Assembly: GCF_905220365.1 (NCBI RefSeq)
Contig: NC_061138.1
Location: 10,121,814-10,185,813 of the forward strand
Direction of reading: 5' to 3'
Length of the DNA stretch: 64,000 nucleotides
From: Vanessa cardui
Taxonomy: Eukaryota; Arthropoda; Insecta; Lepidoptera; Nymphalidae
The number at the start of each line of letters is the position of its first letter. Position 1 is the stretch's first letter. This document shows, piece by piece, positions 1 to 13,015 of this stretch. A model generated the notes under the pieces. The model was not told the origin of the DNA, did not search any database, and saw only the letters and a list, made by a program, of their open reading frames with translations. The position numbers were made by a program, and so were the translations under genes.

Positions 1-455
1 CGAGTTATCGACGATCAAGCCCTTTCCGATCTCCTTGATCCTTTGGCTTTGCGTAGAGATGTCGGATCACTCTGCATCTTCTACCGAATTTTTCACGGGG
101 AATGTTCCGAGGAATTGTTCGGATTAATCCCGGCTGCTGAATTTCACCTTCGGACATCTCGTCAAAATTCTAAGTTTCACCCGCACCATCTTGATGTCCG
201 AAAATCCACAACAGCGCGATTTCTTAGACATTTTCTGCCTCGCACAACCACTTTGTGGAACCAGCTTTCGCCGGCGGTTTTTCCGAACCGATACGACATG
301 GGAACCTTCAAGAAAAGAGCCTACTCCTTTCTCAAAGGCCGGCAACGCACCTGCAAGCCTCCTGGTGTTGCAGATGTCCATGGGCGGTGGTAGTCACTTT
401 CCATCAGGTGAGCCTCCTGCTCGTTTGCCACCTATGCCATAAAAAAAAAAAAAAA
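1..455 (+). mobile_element. 3' end of a jockey-like non-LTR retrotransposon (LINE), cut by the window edge
   Basis: The frame is open from base 1 to the stop at 391-393 and encodes the C-terminal tail of a LINE reverse transcriptase of a type common in Lepidoptera. Recognisable blocks are LCIFYRIFHGECSEELF, FLPRTTTLWNQLSPAVF, RYDMGTFKKRAYSFLKGRQR and VADVHGRW before the stop. A short 3' UTR follows and ends in a 15-base A run (441-455), as expected for target-primed insertion. The catalytic part of the protein lies to the left of the window or is missing. A shorter copy of the same 3' end is at 21,278-21,415. Family assignment is from memory of lepidopteran elements. Confidence 0.88.
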
Positions 456-2495
456 CTATATTTGAGACACCGATGATTATAAAATACAAAAGGTCCTGTA
501 GATCACACTATCTAGATTTGAATTTTGGTGTCTTTTTTCATTTTGAATGTGCTGGAAAAAAATTTATCGGGGGATACAATACTCTTATACTTAGCTTATT
601 TGATTTTGTTAATTACTGTTAAGTACTGGTATATATTATAAACTTTTAACAACTTAGCTAAATCTGGGAAAAGTATTAACTTGTTAGTGTCTCATTTCTA
701 GGCAAAGGATGAAGAAAAAGTTTAGAATTTAATCCATCATACTGATTTATTTTATTATTTCTTTGAGCGCCACGCACGAGATGGATTATAAACATAAGTT
801 AATCATATGAAAACAGAATCATAATAGTGCTTGGCTCGGGATTGAGTATGAAATATTTAGTTCATAAAATCGTTAGAAAATAGTCATCAATTTGATAGAC
901 AGATAGACTAGACTAAGATAGTTTTAAATTTCCGGTAACAATCTCCGTACCGTCATTTGAGTTGACGTAAATTTAGTTTCATTAAAATTCAGTAAAATAT
1001 TTACGTATATGCACAGTTACATAATTGTAAGAAACGCTTTTAAGATTATTTATATTTTACATTGTCTTTGCACTTAATGAACATACAATATAAATGATTA
1101 TAAATGCTGGTATAAAACAAGTATATGGAAAGGGCACAGATGTTTAATTTTCACATATACCGGCTTAGGTAATTTATTGCAACATTATAAACTTAACTTC
1201 CATATGAACAATATCCATCAATGCCACTTCTGGTACTTATTAATCTATGAAGTTAATAATTGAAACATGCATGTATACGGTGTTTATTTTTTAAGATCTG
1301 TCTACCCTCTTTTGTGTGATATTTTATTTTATCTTTTCTTTGTTATCTCTGTACGCTTCTTTTATAATTGTTTTATTTTATATAGTTTCTCAGTAAGTGA
1401 AATATATGTATTTCTTTTGAGGAATTAATAAAGTTCTTAAACCATGTTTAATTTTAGTGTAGTTAAAAACGTTAATGTCTCTTCCGTAAGGCGTCAAATG
1501 AAAATCATTTTTACATAAACCTTTCCAAAACCCATCGACATGCAGTCGCTCTCAATGCAAATGCGTAGTTATTATAGTCGGTCTAATGGAACCATACACA
1601 GGGAAATAGCATTTAGCTGCATACATATAAACACCATATTCGTACGTTCACTCAAATGAAACGTGTAATGCAAGCCAAAGTTCAACAAGGGCTGTACTTT
1701 ATTTAATTCATTAGTTGGTTTTAATGCTTGCCTCTCATTAAAGTTCGACGGCAACCTGCAACTGAGTTTGAGCGAGTTAGTAAATGTATTCAGACTGTTT
1801 GACCCGGCCTATTCATCCTTAATGGAGCAGGTAACTTGATGAATAACATAATGCCTGTCAGGAGCAAGCGACTTCCAAAATCTTGGCTTTGACATAGTAC
1901 TCTCGATTCTGGAACTGGCAGTGTAAATTATGTCTATAATATTCAATGCTGGACAATTCTACTAACATTTTTTTACGTTATCGCAATAGAATCGAAACGT
2001 CTACGATGCTGTTCAGTCGTTTTCCTTTTCTAATAACATAATCCAGTTACGGTTCAGTTGTATCAGATATAATGATACGTATCATAGCTGTTATAAATTA
2101 GTAGAATTATCCCTTAATTACGATTCGGGTAAGATTTATTTTTGTAAGGAAAAAACTAAATTATATCGGATTAGAATTTGAACCGTAAGGCAACCTTAAC
2201 ATAAGTTAAATTAGTAGAATTGTCCGCTCATTCCATAAATTATTTACTGGATTTATGACAGGAAAGCGTATGTATATTTACGATACAAATTATTCATATA
2301 CGTCAGTGAGTTCCTTTTTGTTTTTTCATAAATTTTTGTATTTTTTTTTTTACTTTTCGGTGTTTGTTTTTTCCCAAAAGCAATTTTGTTACATTTTGCA
2401 TTTTAGATAATTATTACCGTAATATTTGTTTACGATCCGTCGTAAGTATTGTTATAACTAAATTTGTTGTTAGGAATAAATAGGAGATGTTTATA
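456..2495. other. AT-rich stretch without recognisable gene
   Basis: I see only short, low-complexity open frames and no splice-bracketed coding segment. A slightly more complex patch near 1,790-1,930 (Leu/Gly-poor in all frames) has no recognisable identity. Confidence 0.5.
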
Positions 2496-2592
2496 TATGG
2501 TGTACATTTCCGAACCGGTGATAGGTTTTTGACAAACAATCAACAAGTGTTGTGTAATATTGAATGAATAGATATTCGGCCTTGACATACTT
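2496..2592 (+). repeat. degenerate LINE 3' UTR fragment
   Basis: The phrase TTCCGAACCGGTGATAGGTT, followed by TTTTTGAC and a degenerate GTGTTG..ATTGAAT, resembles the 3' UTR of the LINE copies at 23.6-24.3 kb and 29.2-29.7 kb (TTCCGAACCGGTGGTAG, then CAATAAGAAAGTGTAA). Only the tail is left. Confidence 0.45.
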
Positions 2593-2689
2593 TTTTATTT
2601 TTAAATAAAAGTTAATATTTAATTTAATATTTTTAAATTAAATATTTTAGCTAATTAAAGTTATTTCCTTAATCAAATGATGAAATAGA

Positions 2690-2865
2690 CCAGGCACTGT
2701 AAGAAACAAAAACCACACCTTAGACATTCAAAGCGCCGCCGCTAACCATGGAATCCGAGTCCTTTGAGCCTGCAACCAATTACATTGACTAACTTACCCA
2801 CCAAACCGGAAATTCAGTAATACAAAGCAACGGTGTCTGGTGTAGTATTAATTGATGAGTCGGTT
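2690..2865 (-). repeat. degenerate interspersed repeat (family C)
   Basis: Read on the minus strand it contains ..CCGGTTTGGTGGGTAAGTTAG.. then a CATGGTTAGCGGCGGCGC block and CTTACAGTGCCTGG. This matches the order of blocks in the better copy at 14,085-14,292 (TTTGAAGGGTGAGAGCCAG, AAGTTGGTGGCG, TTCTTCCAGCATC). Strongly diverged, no coding capacity. Confidence 0.4.
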
Positions 2866-5540
2866 TAAACACTGACGAAATAATTGATATATTTTATATA
2901 TAAAGCAATAGGAAGTATATTAAACTGATCGTGGTAAAGTGTTAGAAACAAAACCTTGAAACTCAAGACAAAACACGGTCGAAAACGTGAGGATATGATA
3001 TGATATTATTTAAAAAATACATGCATTGAAGTCACCTACATACGCTTATACTGCGATCCGTCGATTTTCAATACAAACAGTTCTTACATACCACCACTGT
3101 TGATATTTTTAACGACTATATTAGTATTTCGGCTTATCTTAATACTAAAACTCCTATTGCTTAATAAGTGTATTTTAAATAACTTTAAATCATACGCAGC
3201 AAAAACAAATATAGTAATTGACCGAATTGTCGATTATAAATTATATTTTTAGTCGTTTTTACCTTCAAAACCGAAATGTTGAAAGCATTAAATTGAACGC
3301 ATTCAAATCGGTTTCAGTAATAACTGTTTGCTATCTCGTTAAAGCCCGCATTGTTACTGATTCGCGAATAGATTGGATAGGCTTGAATGCGCTATGTATC
3401 TACTGCTCTGTATGCGTTAATTACAGAAACAAGCGAAAGCTACGCAATGTCGGAACGTATTATTATCAACTGTTCTAGTTCTATCAGTTCTCTTAGCAGG
3501 AAATTGATTTAAATAAATAATAAATACAGGTCTTCAGCACCCAAAAACATACAAATCACACACACAAGTAAACATACATACAGTACAGATAAAAAATACA
3601 AAAAATAAATATCACTACATTGGTTTGTCTGTCTACAATGGCTTTATGTATTAAAGTTAGCTTAAATAACTTAGAATACTGAAGACTTACGTTTACCGCG
3701 TAGCGCGCAAATATTGTTAGTACTAAATACACTCGCAATATAATTAGAGTAACTTAGAGCATATCCTGTTAAGCAACTAAGGTCTATACTAGTGGAATCT
3801 ACATTTTGAACATTAACGTCCAAAGTTATAATCTTACCAAACGGAAATTCATTTTTATTGTAATCTGAATAATAAGTTTGCTAGGAAGTACTAGGTGTAA
3901 AATGTTTATACAACAGCAATACTTACACAGCTTCTCCTGGTTACAGCGCATTGACCTAGATATTAATTGACATAGATTTAATGGCCACGCGGACAAAGGT
4001 AAAGATAATGAGGAATCTGTCATAGTGTTCAAGGCTCCCCATTGCATTAAGATGGAATTGCAAGCAATAAACAAGGGTGACGCACAGCGGCAGAGCAATA
4101 AGAAGATTGAGTTCGTGCTCCACAATATAAAATGGCGCTTTGTCGCCAAACGCGGGCGCGTTACAGACTCACTATTGTTCGGAATAATTGTTCATCGGTT
4201 TTTTGACTGGCTTTGAAAGAATAAATTCATTGTTTGTAAAGACGATCTTAAGACGTTTTGTATGGAAGGAAAAGTAAGATAAAGTGGGTGAAACTTATTA
4301 CATGTGACAGCAGTGCGGTCTGTAAGACAGTGAAATGTCAACTTACAGTGGTATGCGATTTTGATACTTATAGCTTTTAAATTTTATAATGATTATAGTA
4401 AATGTCACATATCACCTTATGATATTACAGAATACCTTTACTAATTAGAAATCTTTTCACGTCAGCTTCGTAATTTATGTTCTTGTAATTTAACTGAAAA
4501 CGTGCTCAAAGTAGTTGCTGTTGAAAAACTTTCATGATAAGTTTTTACGACGTACAATATCACACGCCCCAGATCGAATTTCTCACCGCAGCCTTAAAAG
4601 CCACTAGAACAACAAGCCAGTTAAATAAGATAAACTGTACCGCACGATACAGATTCGAAAACTCCCTTTAAGCAGCTGTGACGTGAAATATGCCTTTAAA
4701 TTAGAGATGTTTGCGAGCTTCAAAAATATACGAATATCTTGAAAAGTACTTTTAATTAAGTCATATTCTATTCACATGTGATGTGGTGATATCATTTGTG
4801 ATATTTAAATTAGTTTTTGAGCCTTAAACGGGAAGAAAAATCAACGCATAATGTCAGAATAACTTCAAAGTAAGAAAAACTGGGTGAACATACAAATGTG
4901 AACTTTGATTATCATAATCTGATGTAACCGCAATCCAATACAACTGAGAGAAATCAGATAATACATAAGGTTTCAAGGTTTTCCGAGCCACAAGATCATA
5001 TCACCAACTTTCTAACTTGGGATCGCTACAAAAAATATTCCGACATAAAACTATTTTTTTTATCATCCCACCCTGAGAATAAAACACATTGTGATTTACG
5101 AGCTTGTAAAATAACCACTGGACTCGCCGTTAGCCGTGAAAATTTAATATGTAACATACAACCGAGTAAACTTACCTGAATATAATATTAGTATGATAAG
5201 GGTTCATTCGCCGGTAGAACCACAACGTAATCTCCACGACTCACATTGATTAAAATTTACGCTGCATACTAGTTCCTATACGGGCATTAAAAGCAGCGTT
5301 ATGAGAACCTAGGTGTACTAGTATTATCAGAGTTAGCTTGTGGATAACAATGGCGGTGAAAAATATTTTTATGAGATAATACAACATTAACATTCTGTCG
5401 ATTTTATATTTTTAATTGAAATTATTGGAATATAATAGTAAATCTGAAAATCAAGTATTTGTTTTTAAAGAATACTAGCTGTATATAAATATATGAAACA
5501 ATATCACATACATTACTCTGATCCCGATGTAAGTAGATAA
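2866..5540. other. gene-free stretch with one higher-GC patch
   Basis: No gene recognised. The segment around 3,960-4,170 is clearly less AT-rich than its surroundings and has an open plus frame of 63 codons from 4,025. The predicted peptide resembles nothing I know and there is no splice context that makes it convincing. The rest is AT-rich with scattered short open frames. Confidence 0.45.
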
Positions 5541-5671
5541 AGTACTTGTGTTATGGAAAATCAGAAGTAACGACGGTACCACAAACACCCAGACCCAAGA
5601 CAACATAGAAAACTAATGATAACCTACATCGACTCGGCCGGGAATCGGAACCGGGACCTCGGAGTGGCGTT
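5541..5671 (-). repeat. tRNA-derived SINE (family 2), 5'-truncated copy
   Basis: On the minus strand it has box B GGTTCCGATTCC near 5,641-5,652, then GAGTCGATGTAGGTTATC, TTGTCTTGGGTCTGGGTG and TTCTGATTTTCCATAACACA. These match, in order, the copies at 26,781 and 51,673. The tRNA-like head with box A is missing or destroyed. Confidence 0.72.
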
Positions 5672-6809
5672 TTAAAAAAGGAGTATTGTTAAGATTTTAT
5701 GTTAGTGGACTGAAGTATTATATAACAATGAATTATTGCAAGTGAACTAGCGTCCTCTGTCTAAACCAATAAAGTTATATGTTATACGAAATAAAATTTT
5801 TATTTAAGCCCTTGTTCTGCTCGGAACCGCGGCGGTTATCTAGTTGTCAATAAAATACTAGCTTGTCTCTAGCGATTGGATCTGCAATCCAATCAAAAAA
5901 TATCCTAAGCGTCTCATTTTGAACTGAAAATCTGTATAACATTTTTCTGTTTAATTTATTTCAAACACGACGCCAAACTATACATTTCAACCCTATTATA
6001 TCCTCTAATAGCAGCAATTACCGAAATTAATCCTAACCGGTCGTACATCAGAGAATAAACCCTCACTGTCAAAATATATGCATATATATGTGTGAAAATT
6101 TTCAATACACATTAATTTACATAGTTAATATTTAGTCCTAATTTAACACAAATGAAATTATATAAATGAGTTTTGTAAAAATCATGTAATATAATGTAAT
6201 CTATACAAAAACACCGTTATCCTCCTCTACATGATCATTAGTGGTTACAGGTATTATGGATGCGAAAACAAAGTCTTGACTGTTTCGTACAATTTAATTA
6301 AGGCCTCACAAAGTTAAATCTCTTCACAATTACTAACATAATACATCAATCAAACGATTACAATCGTCTGACGGGTTTGCTACAGCGATCCAACTTCTCT
6401 CAACAACTTTATTATATTATATATTAATAGCGTAACTTGATTTTTATCCCATTGCTTATGGGACGATAGCTGCACGTAGAAAACCGATTATGGTCTCATT
6501 TTAAAGAGCTCTAGCCATAGATGTACAGAAAAATAAAGATGATTCTTGATTGCAGAAAATGCATGCTACAGAACAAACATTATTATAGAATGGATAAAAG
6601 TTACTGGCCGATTAGAGAGTAGTACTACGACTGTATAAGAAAAAAAAACGCAAAAAAAATTGTCATCGATAAAATCCAATTCTTTTGAATAAACGAAGTA
6701 TCTCGAGAGACCCACTAGTTTAATAAAAAATACTCTTAAGTGTTCTACATCGATCCAAAATCACGTTCAACGTCACGCGTAGTACTAAATTCCTGTCACA
6801 GACTACATA
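5672..6809. other. AT-rich stretch without recognisable gene
   Basis: No coding segment, RNA gene or repeat recognised. Confidence 0.45.
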
Positions 6810-6814
6810 ACTAA

Positions 6815-6900
6815 TACGTCATTCCCGCCAAAAACGTTAAGATGGCGGTTCACCCCGCTAGTCACCTCTTTTCTGATTGGTCGTGAAGTACAATGGTAAG
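6815..6900 (+). promoter_or_regulatory. candidate TATA-less promoter / first exon
   Basis: Within 80 bp there is an E2F-like site TTCCCGCCAAAA (6,822-6,833), a YY1-like AAGATGGCGG (6,839-6,848), an inverted CCAAT box ATTGG (6,876-6,880) and ATG followed directly by a consensus splice donor, ATGGTAAG (6,893-6,900). The cluster stands out against AT-rich flanks. No downstream coding exon was recognised on this strand, so a functional promoter is an inference from motif density only. Confidence 0.3.
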
Positions 6901-7692
6901 GCAGATAGGAAATTTAAATAAATTCTTATAATATTACACGAAAGCAAAATGTAACAATATACATAAAATTGTATAAACTATTTAAAATGTTAACAATAAA
7001 TTCTATTCTGTCTATACTGTTAAAGTATAAAGTATATTTATATTTTACACATTCATTTTTCTTAGAACGTCGGTACAAGAGTTTAACTTTATTACACTAG
7101 CCCGACGCTTACCTCAGTTATTATATTTTGCATAAAAATGCATAAATAGCTGTCTAGGTAGTTCATTTTATTTAAAAATATCCCAGGGCGTAATATTTCA
7201 CGGCAACTGGCAAGAAAACACCGATATTTCCTGCCTTTGTTACGCGCAGCTTTCTCCGAGTAATTAAACCTGTACGTACGCTTCAAACCAGAAAATAACG
7301 CCTAAGTAGATTTTACACATTTTTTTTTAAAATAAAATCATTAAAGTATCGTTTCGATATTATTTAATATAAATTCATTAAAAACTTTATTGATTACTAC
7401 ACCAGTTATTGTCAATTTTTATATTTTATTTTTACTTCAATTATTAATCATGATTTTTATCAAATATTTAAATAAATATATATTTATTATTAATTAGATA
7501 AATAGACGGCAGGCATCCTTGTCGCATTTTTAATATTAATATCGTATACGATATTTTGTTAATGATAAAAAAGCATGAATTTCGTTTTTTAATTGTGTTG
7601 ACATCCAGTCAGAATAAATGACATATATTCTGAATATAGTATATACCTGAACGAGTTAAACTCCTTTATTAAAATGATTGAAATGCGTAGCC
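6901..7692. other. AT-rich stretch without recognisable gene
   Basis: Mostly A/T runs; no gene or repeat family recognised. Confidence 0.45.
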
Positions 7693-7835
7693 ACTGAGTT
7701 CCTTACCAATTTTCCTCGGTAGATTCTATTTTCCGAACCGCTGATAGCATTTCACATTTAATTGAATACTGCGACGAAGCAAAATGTTTTTATGAGCCTA
7801 CTTGACAAAAGGATACTCTGATTAGATTGAATACC
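7693..7835 (+). repeat. degenerate LINE 3' UTR
   Basis: Contains GAGTTCCTTACCAATTTTCC, TCGGTAGATTCTATTTTCCG and AACCGCTGATAGC, then GAGCCTACTTGAC and TGATTAGATTGAAT. This follows the usual block order of lepidopteran LINE tails (GAGTTTCTT..GGTTCTTCTCGG..TTCCGAACCGGTGGTAG..) seen at 24.2 and 29.6 kb. Confidence 0.55.
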
Positions 7836-8571
7836 AGTAAATATCACAAACCTGTAACAATGTCCCTATTCTTGTCAAGAAAACTTAGAAAATGAGAAAG
7901 TTTTCACTTGGTGGTAGGACTTTGCAAGCCCATGCCTATACCTACCGCTCATCACATATTCTACTCCCAAAGATAAAACTTAGTAGTGCTGTGTTCCGGT
8001 ATGAGGAATGAGTGAGTCAGTATCTCTACGAGCAAAAATATTTGTTTAAGATTTCTATTTAAGGTTGATTATGAATTGACGTCGTAAATAAGCTAACTGT
8101 TGGTAAGTAGTCACTAATACCTTTAGATATTGGTACTGTTAGAAATAATCATCATTCCTCATATCACCAATGCGACACCAACATGGGAACCACCCCATGA
8201 GGGGTGGGTGGTGCCAACCCAGATGGACTTGGACAACGCTTTACCATCAAGTAAATGGTATAAGGTATCTGATCTTAGCTACTTATTTAATTCATCTTTT
8301 TAAATAACAATGATATGGAATCTTTTGTGAGAGTGTATTTGCACAATGAAAAGAAACCCAATTTGATTAGATACAAGATCATATTACATTTACAAAAGAT
8401 TATCAAACATGATAAGTAAATGGCATTATGTATTATATTTCTACAGGCATGCTTGTTATTGAACAGATTATGTATTAATTATTTGTAAGTATAATAAAAC
8501 AGTTTCCATATAAATGTTATTATAAAATAAATCATTGGTATCCTGTTCAAGTACGAACTCAATGGACTTCT
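7836..8571. other. gene-free stretch with a GC-rich hairpin
   Basis: No coding segment recognised. Near 8,187-8,212 the sequence reads ACCACCCC, ATGA, GGGGTGGGTGGT, an inverted repeat in a short GC-rich island; the following CCAACCCAGATGGACTTGG block looks like part of an old dispersed repeat, but I cannot name it. Confidence 0.4.
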
Positions 8572-8706
8572 TGGTAATCAAAATCGAAATCTATACTCAA
8601 TGAGGCTTTTACAAGCACTTTTAAAGCGGCGTTTTACAGAACTATAAAGTAATGCTGCCAGATCGGAATGAAGGTTCTTCCGAGAAGAACCAGCAAGGAA
8701 CTCAGT
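8572..8706 (-). repeat. LINE 3' UTR, inverted copy
   Basis: On the minus strand: ACTGAGTTCCTTGCTGG, TTCTTCTCGGAAGAACC, CATTCCGATCTGGCAG, AAAAGTGCTTGTAAAAGCC and a terminal GATTTTGATTAC. It is the same family type as 7,693-7,835, in the opposite orientation, with the simple-repeat tail at the low-coordinate end. Confidence 0.6.
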
Positions 8707-11700
8707 AGTCTCTCTTCTAACATTTGAGATACATTATATAAGTTAAATACATAATATATCCTGCTTAAAAGTCAACAAGTATTAGCCCCACACTTTGAAA
8801 ACACATCTACAATCTGTTCCACACAATTCCACGTTATTTCCAAATAATTAAAGCCAGTCGAATATTGTGCAGTTCTGTGTCGATATTGATATTAAACCAA
8901 CAGTGACGTCACTGAGGAGTATCTAGTTGGAAGTTTAAGATGCTGCTTTTAACATAGTAACATCATCGACATCTCATCAATTAATTAGCTATTGGGTCAA
9001 GTATTCTGTCCCTGAAAAATGAAAATATTCACAGATCAGGTTAGAACGATCATTTTTAACCTACATTTTACATCATTTTAATTATTATACATTTTAATAA
9101 CCATAACACAGCACTACAAAATAAAACACAAATACTGAATTTTTATTGTAATTGCTTTTAATAATAACAAATGTTATCGAATGTGTTTTATCATTAATGC
9201 TTGGTATTAAAATATGCTTTCAAAAACAGTTTGAAACGGTCAAACAATCGATCCCCTTTCAATTAATAAGGAAAGTATGTTTATTGATAACCATTAAATA
9301 TATTAAAATACTTTATTTGTGTCAATTTCATAGTTTATGTCTAGCTATTTGAAGGTTTGACATGAAAAAAAGAATCTTACATTTTTACTTATATTCCTAG
9401 ACATTTTCCTTGCTTACTCTTCGTCCTAACTTATATTTCTTTCTTTACTGTGCGTAATGTCTCTTTTAACGCACAATACAGAACGTGTTCTTGAGAATAA
9501 GATAAGTTAAAAAGGCCTGCCTTTATGATTTTCATTCCTTTTACAGGTACCACTAAATGCTAACTGAAAAGAACCGTCTTATTTGGCGAAGTAATATTCA
9601 AGTGACACAAATTGAATTCGTGATTTTATAAAATACTATTTTGGTGAGTGTCGTATTATAATTTCGATTCTAGATTTATTCATAGTTATGAAGTAAGTAA
9701 AGTTTATTTCATACTCTTATGGATTTCGAAATTAATTCTCAAATCTAATACAATTAAATCGGAAGCGTTGGCCTACGTAAATTTGTCAATGTTGAATAAA
9801 ATAACGCCTCTGAATATTTTACAAGTTTTACGTAAATATGTCACAGTGATTTGTCTTCTGAACTTATTCATTTTAATTCTAATTAATTACTAACGATAAC
9901 TTCTTCTAGGATTATTGCCAGTATTCCATGCGATCATGATTCGTACAGTAACCATTTATTATTTTTATTTTATTTATATTTAATTTTTATATTTAAAATA
10001 TTAAAAACGACTGTAACGCCATATATTCAATAGACTATTACACTTTTTTGTAATAGAAAATCGTTTGGTTTTCGACTTTGATGCGAACAACAATAAAAGG
10101 GTGAAACACACTGTTAATCTTGGGAAACAACATATTAAGAAGACATTAAGTAAACACTGGTTTTATTAAAAATCTTTACATTACATGGTCAACTTCTTTT
10201 CTTTGACATCCTGAATATTTTATTAAAAAATTGATCCGTGAATATTAAATAACTGTTTGCCTCCAAGTTTTAATATTGGATCTGTTCCAACTATATTTAA
10301 GAACCATTATGGCTATAATCACCACCAAGGATTATTGGATATATAAAATTCATAAATCCGTATGTGAATTTGTTTAGAAATTATCCTATTTTGGTTATAC
10401 ATCTTTGCAAAAATCTAAATTATATTTAGTATAATTAAAAAAATAAGATTTCAGTGAATACAAGTTTTATTCAATGCGAAGCTTTGAATGAAATTTGTAT
10501 TAATTAAAATTTGTTGTGGGATAACAAAAGCCGGTTTCGACAAGTTGTTAATTACACAGAACAACTTGAAATGATAAATTTTGAATTAAAATAAAACAAT
10601 ATTTTTTTTTAATACAAACATTTTTTTGTTCTATATATTTACACAAATATCTTCAGATTTTATTTCACAAATCACAAATATTTATTAATTATAAAGAATA
10701 AATATATCTATCATCACTTATACGAATTACAATTACGTATTTTTTCTTACATTTTCATAACTTATATAGGTAATACAAAGTAAGGTAACGCTTTCGATAC
10801 ACAAAACACAATACACAAACAACAATGTGAACCTCACGCACAGCTTTTCCAACAAAACAGTTCCGATGGTTGCAACTGGTCCATGTAAAATATTCAAGGT
10901 GGCCGCTTCTGTTTTATTCATGCATTTGTTGTCTCTCTTTGTTATCTGTAGGCACGTGCGTGCATGTATTGCTAACATCTAAGCACAGGGTTGGAAATTA
11001 TACGTATCGCTGAATGCCAAACAAGAAATCTTTTTCCATTATTTTTGTCTCTACTTCCTTCCAAAAGTCCCACAATAGAGTCCTTCTTCCTTTTGAAAAA
11101 TCTTTTATCAGTCCATAAAGTCTTAAGCATTCAAACATCGACGTCAGCAAAAATATTAAATTTGGAAAAATTATAAGGGAAAATCTTACCTAATATTCTT
11201 TACTAAGTAAAACATGTAATTGTTAACGATTTAAGTCCAATCTGTAATATCTTTGACAACCCTATTTATTCTCATGACCATAATGTGAAATACATTTCGC
11301 TACAATAATTGCAATATTAATATTTACACTACACAACATTTGTATTCAATGTTGTTGTTATTGTTATGGTCTAAGTTACAAATATTTGTTCGAAAATTAC
11401 ACGGCTACGTTTTATTAAATTGAAAATATGAAAGATCAATTTTATCACCGTCACTAATCGTTTAAAAAAAAAACGATTCATCAAATTGTATCCCGGCCAC
11501 ACCTCTAGAGACTTCAATAAAGCGACTTTTGCACAAAAGTCCGTGACGTCGAAACAAAAAAAAAATAGTGTGAAAAATAGATAAGTTCGCGCAACTCGAT
11601 TCAACCGAGTCTCTGTCTACGAGATCACTCACCGCAAGTTTCACAAAACAACGGAACGTTCACTGCTTTCAAGAAAATGAATTAAAATCCGATTCACTTT

Positions 11701-12042
11701 GAGCATACAAATTCCTCTGAAATTATTTTTGAAGACTAAATATTTTCGTTTAAATGCAAATACAAAGACATAGTTTACATCTAGTTTCGTTTTCTGTTTC
11801 CCTTTTCCTTTATTAACTTATGGATACAAACAGTAGCGCTGACGATTTATTGCTAATAGAAGCAGTAGCGGAGGCATCGTATATGTACTTGGTTATACAT
11901 TTAGTATTGCATGAACTTATTTTTTGACTTGCGAAACGTGTCTGAAAACGTACATATATATACCCTTTACTAAAGGTTTAACATTTTTTCGAAATATATC
12001 GTTTCCAGTAAGATGTACGCTATTTTCATTTATTTTTAACTT
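8707..12042. other. long AT-rich stretch without recognisable gene
   Basis: Several open frames of 60-80 codons occur but have biased, low-complexity composition and no splice context. An imperfect 20-bp stem with a 3-nt loop lies at 10,458-10,500 (ATACAAGTTTTATTCAATGC against its near reverse complement); it could be a MITE remnant. Confidence 0.45.
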
Positions 12043-12288
12043 GCGATCCGCCCCGGCTTCGCACTGGTGTAATACTGATACTAAATATAATACAGAATGG
12101 TTTTTTTACATCACTTTAGAAATCTCTAAAATTATCAGTATTTCTCTACTAGGTAAGTTGTAAATAAATCTCCCCATCAATCTATTAAAAAAAATCGCAC
12201 CAAATTCGGTTGTGTATTTTTACAGATCAATGCATACATAGGGATAGATTGAGGTAAGCGATATTGTTATATACTGTGTAATGATATT
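12043..12288 (+). repeat. dispersed repeat (family D)
   Basis: Starts GCGATCCGCCCCGGCTTCGC and contains TCCCCATCAATCTATTAAAA, then AAATCGCACCAAATTCGG, TACATAGGGATAGATTGAGG and TAAGCGATATTGTTATATAC. A second copy with the same order of blocks lies at 59,227-59,590. The 3'-terminal pattern is one I associate with a common lepidopteran dispersed repeat; its class is not clear from sequence alone. Confidence 0.6.
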
Positions 12289-12864
12289 GTAGTGAATAAA
12301 ATAAAAACATTTTACTGTAGATTAAAAAAAATAAAAAATAAAGGTAATAAATATTTTTTATATACAAGCCAATTATTAAGGATTTATACCAATATTTACC
12401 TTTACGTTACTACATAGTTTTATAAAGACATATGTATGTATATACTTACACATATGGAATAAAAAATCGAAAATTTTGGTAAGTAATTTTTAATTTATAA
12501 ATGAAAGTTAAATCGCGATAGACGAAAATGAAATTAATTGAACCGTAGCGTTATCGTAGCACGAGCTCTACATTAACATTGCAGAATTTCATTCCTTTCT
12601 ACAAGATAAGATCTTTACTATTCGAATATTCACCGTTTCCCTAATAAAAGTCAGCATTAAAAAAACTATTGAGTACACTTTTATTACCACTTTTATTACC
12701 TTGGTGCTTTACTTAGGCAGATTATTTTGATTAAGTAATGAGTAAGTTATAACTTCATGATGAATATTGGTGGTTGAGCTTTATAAAACCTCTTCTATAT
12801 TGGTACCATTCATTCGTCAAACATTCTAGGGTCAAACAGCAATACTTCAAATTATTGTAATACA

Positions 12865-13015
12865 GTTGAAAAGGTGAACTGATTTATATAACATCTTAGT
12901 TCCCGAAATTGGTTGTGAATTGACAATGTTATGTATAGTGAATATTTCTTGTAGTATTTCGGTGGTTGTGACCACTTATACTCAAATGGCTCATTTACCT
13001 TACTCGTTTTGTATC
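12865..13015 (+). repeat. degenerate interspersed repeat (family C)
   Basis: Blocks ACATCTTAGTTCCCGAAATT, GAATATTTCTTGTAGTATTT and GGTTGTGACCACTTATACTC match the order in the copy at 14,085-14,292. Confidence 0.5.

Noticed and set aside
4025..4216. Open frame of 63 codons in a higher-GC patch as a gene
   Set aside because: No recognisable family, an overlapping frame is open on the other strand, and no splice or promoter context supports it.
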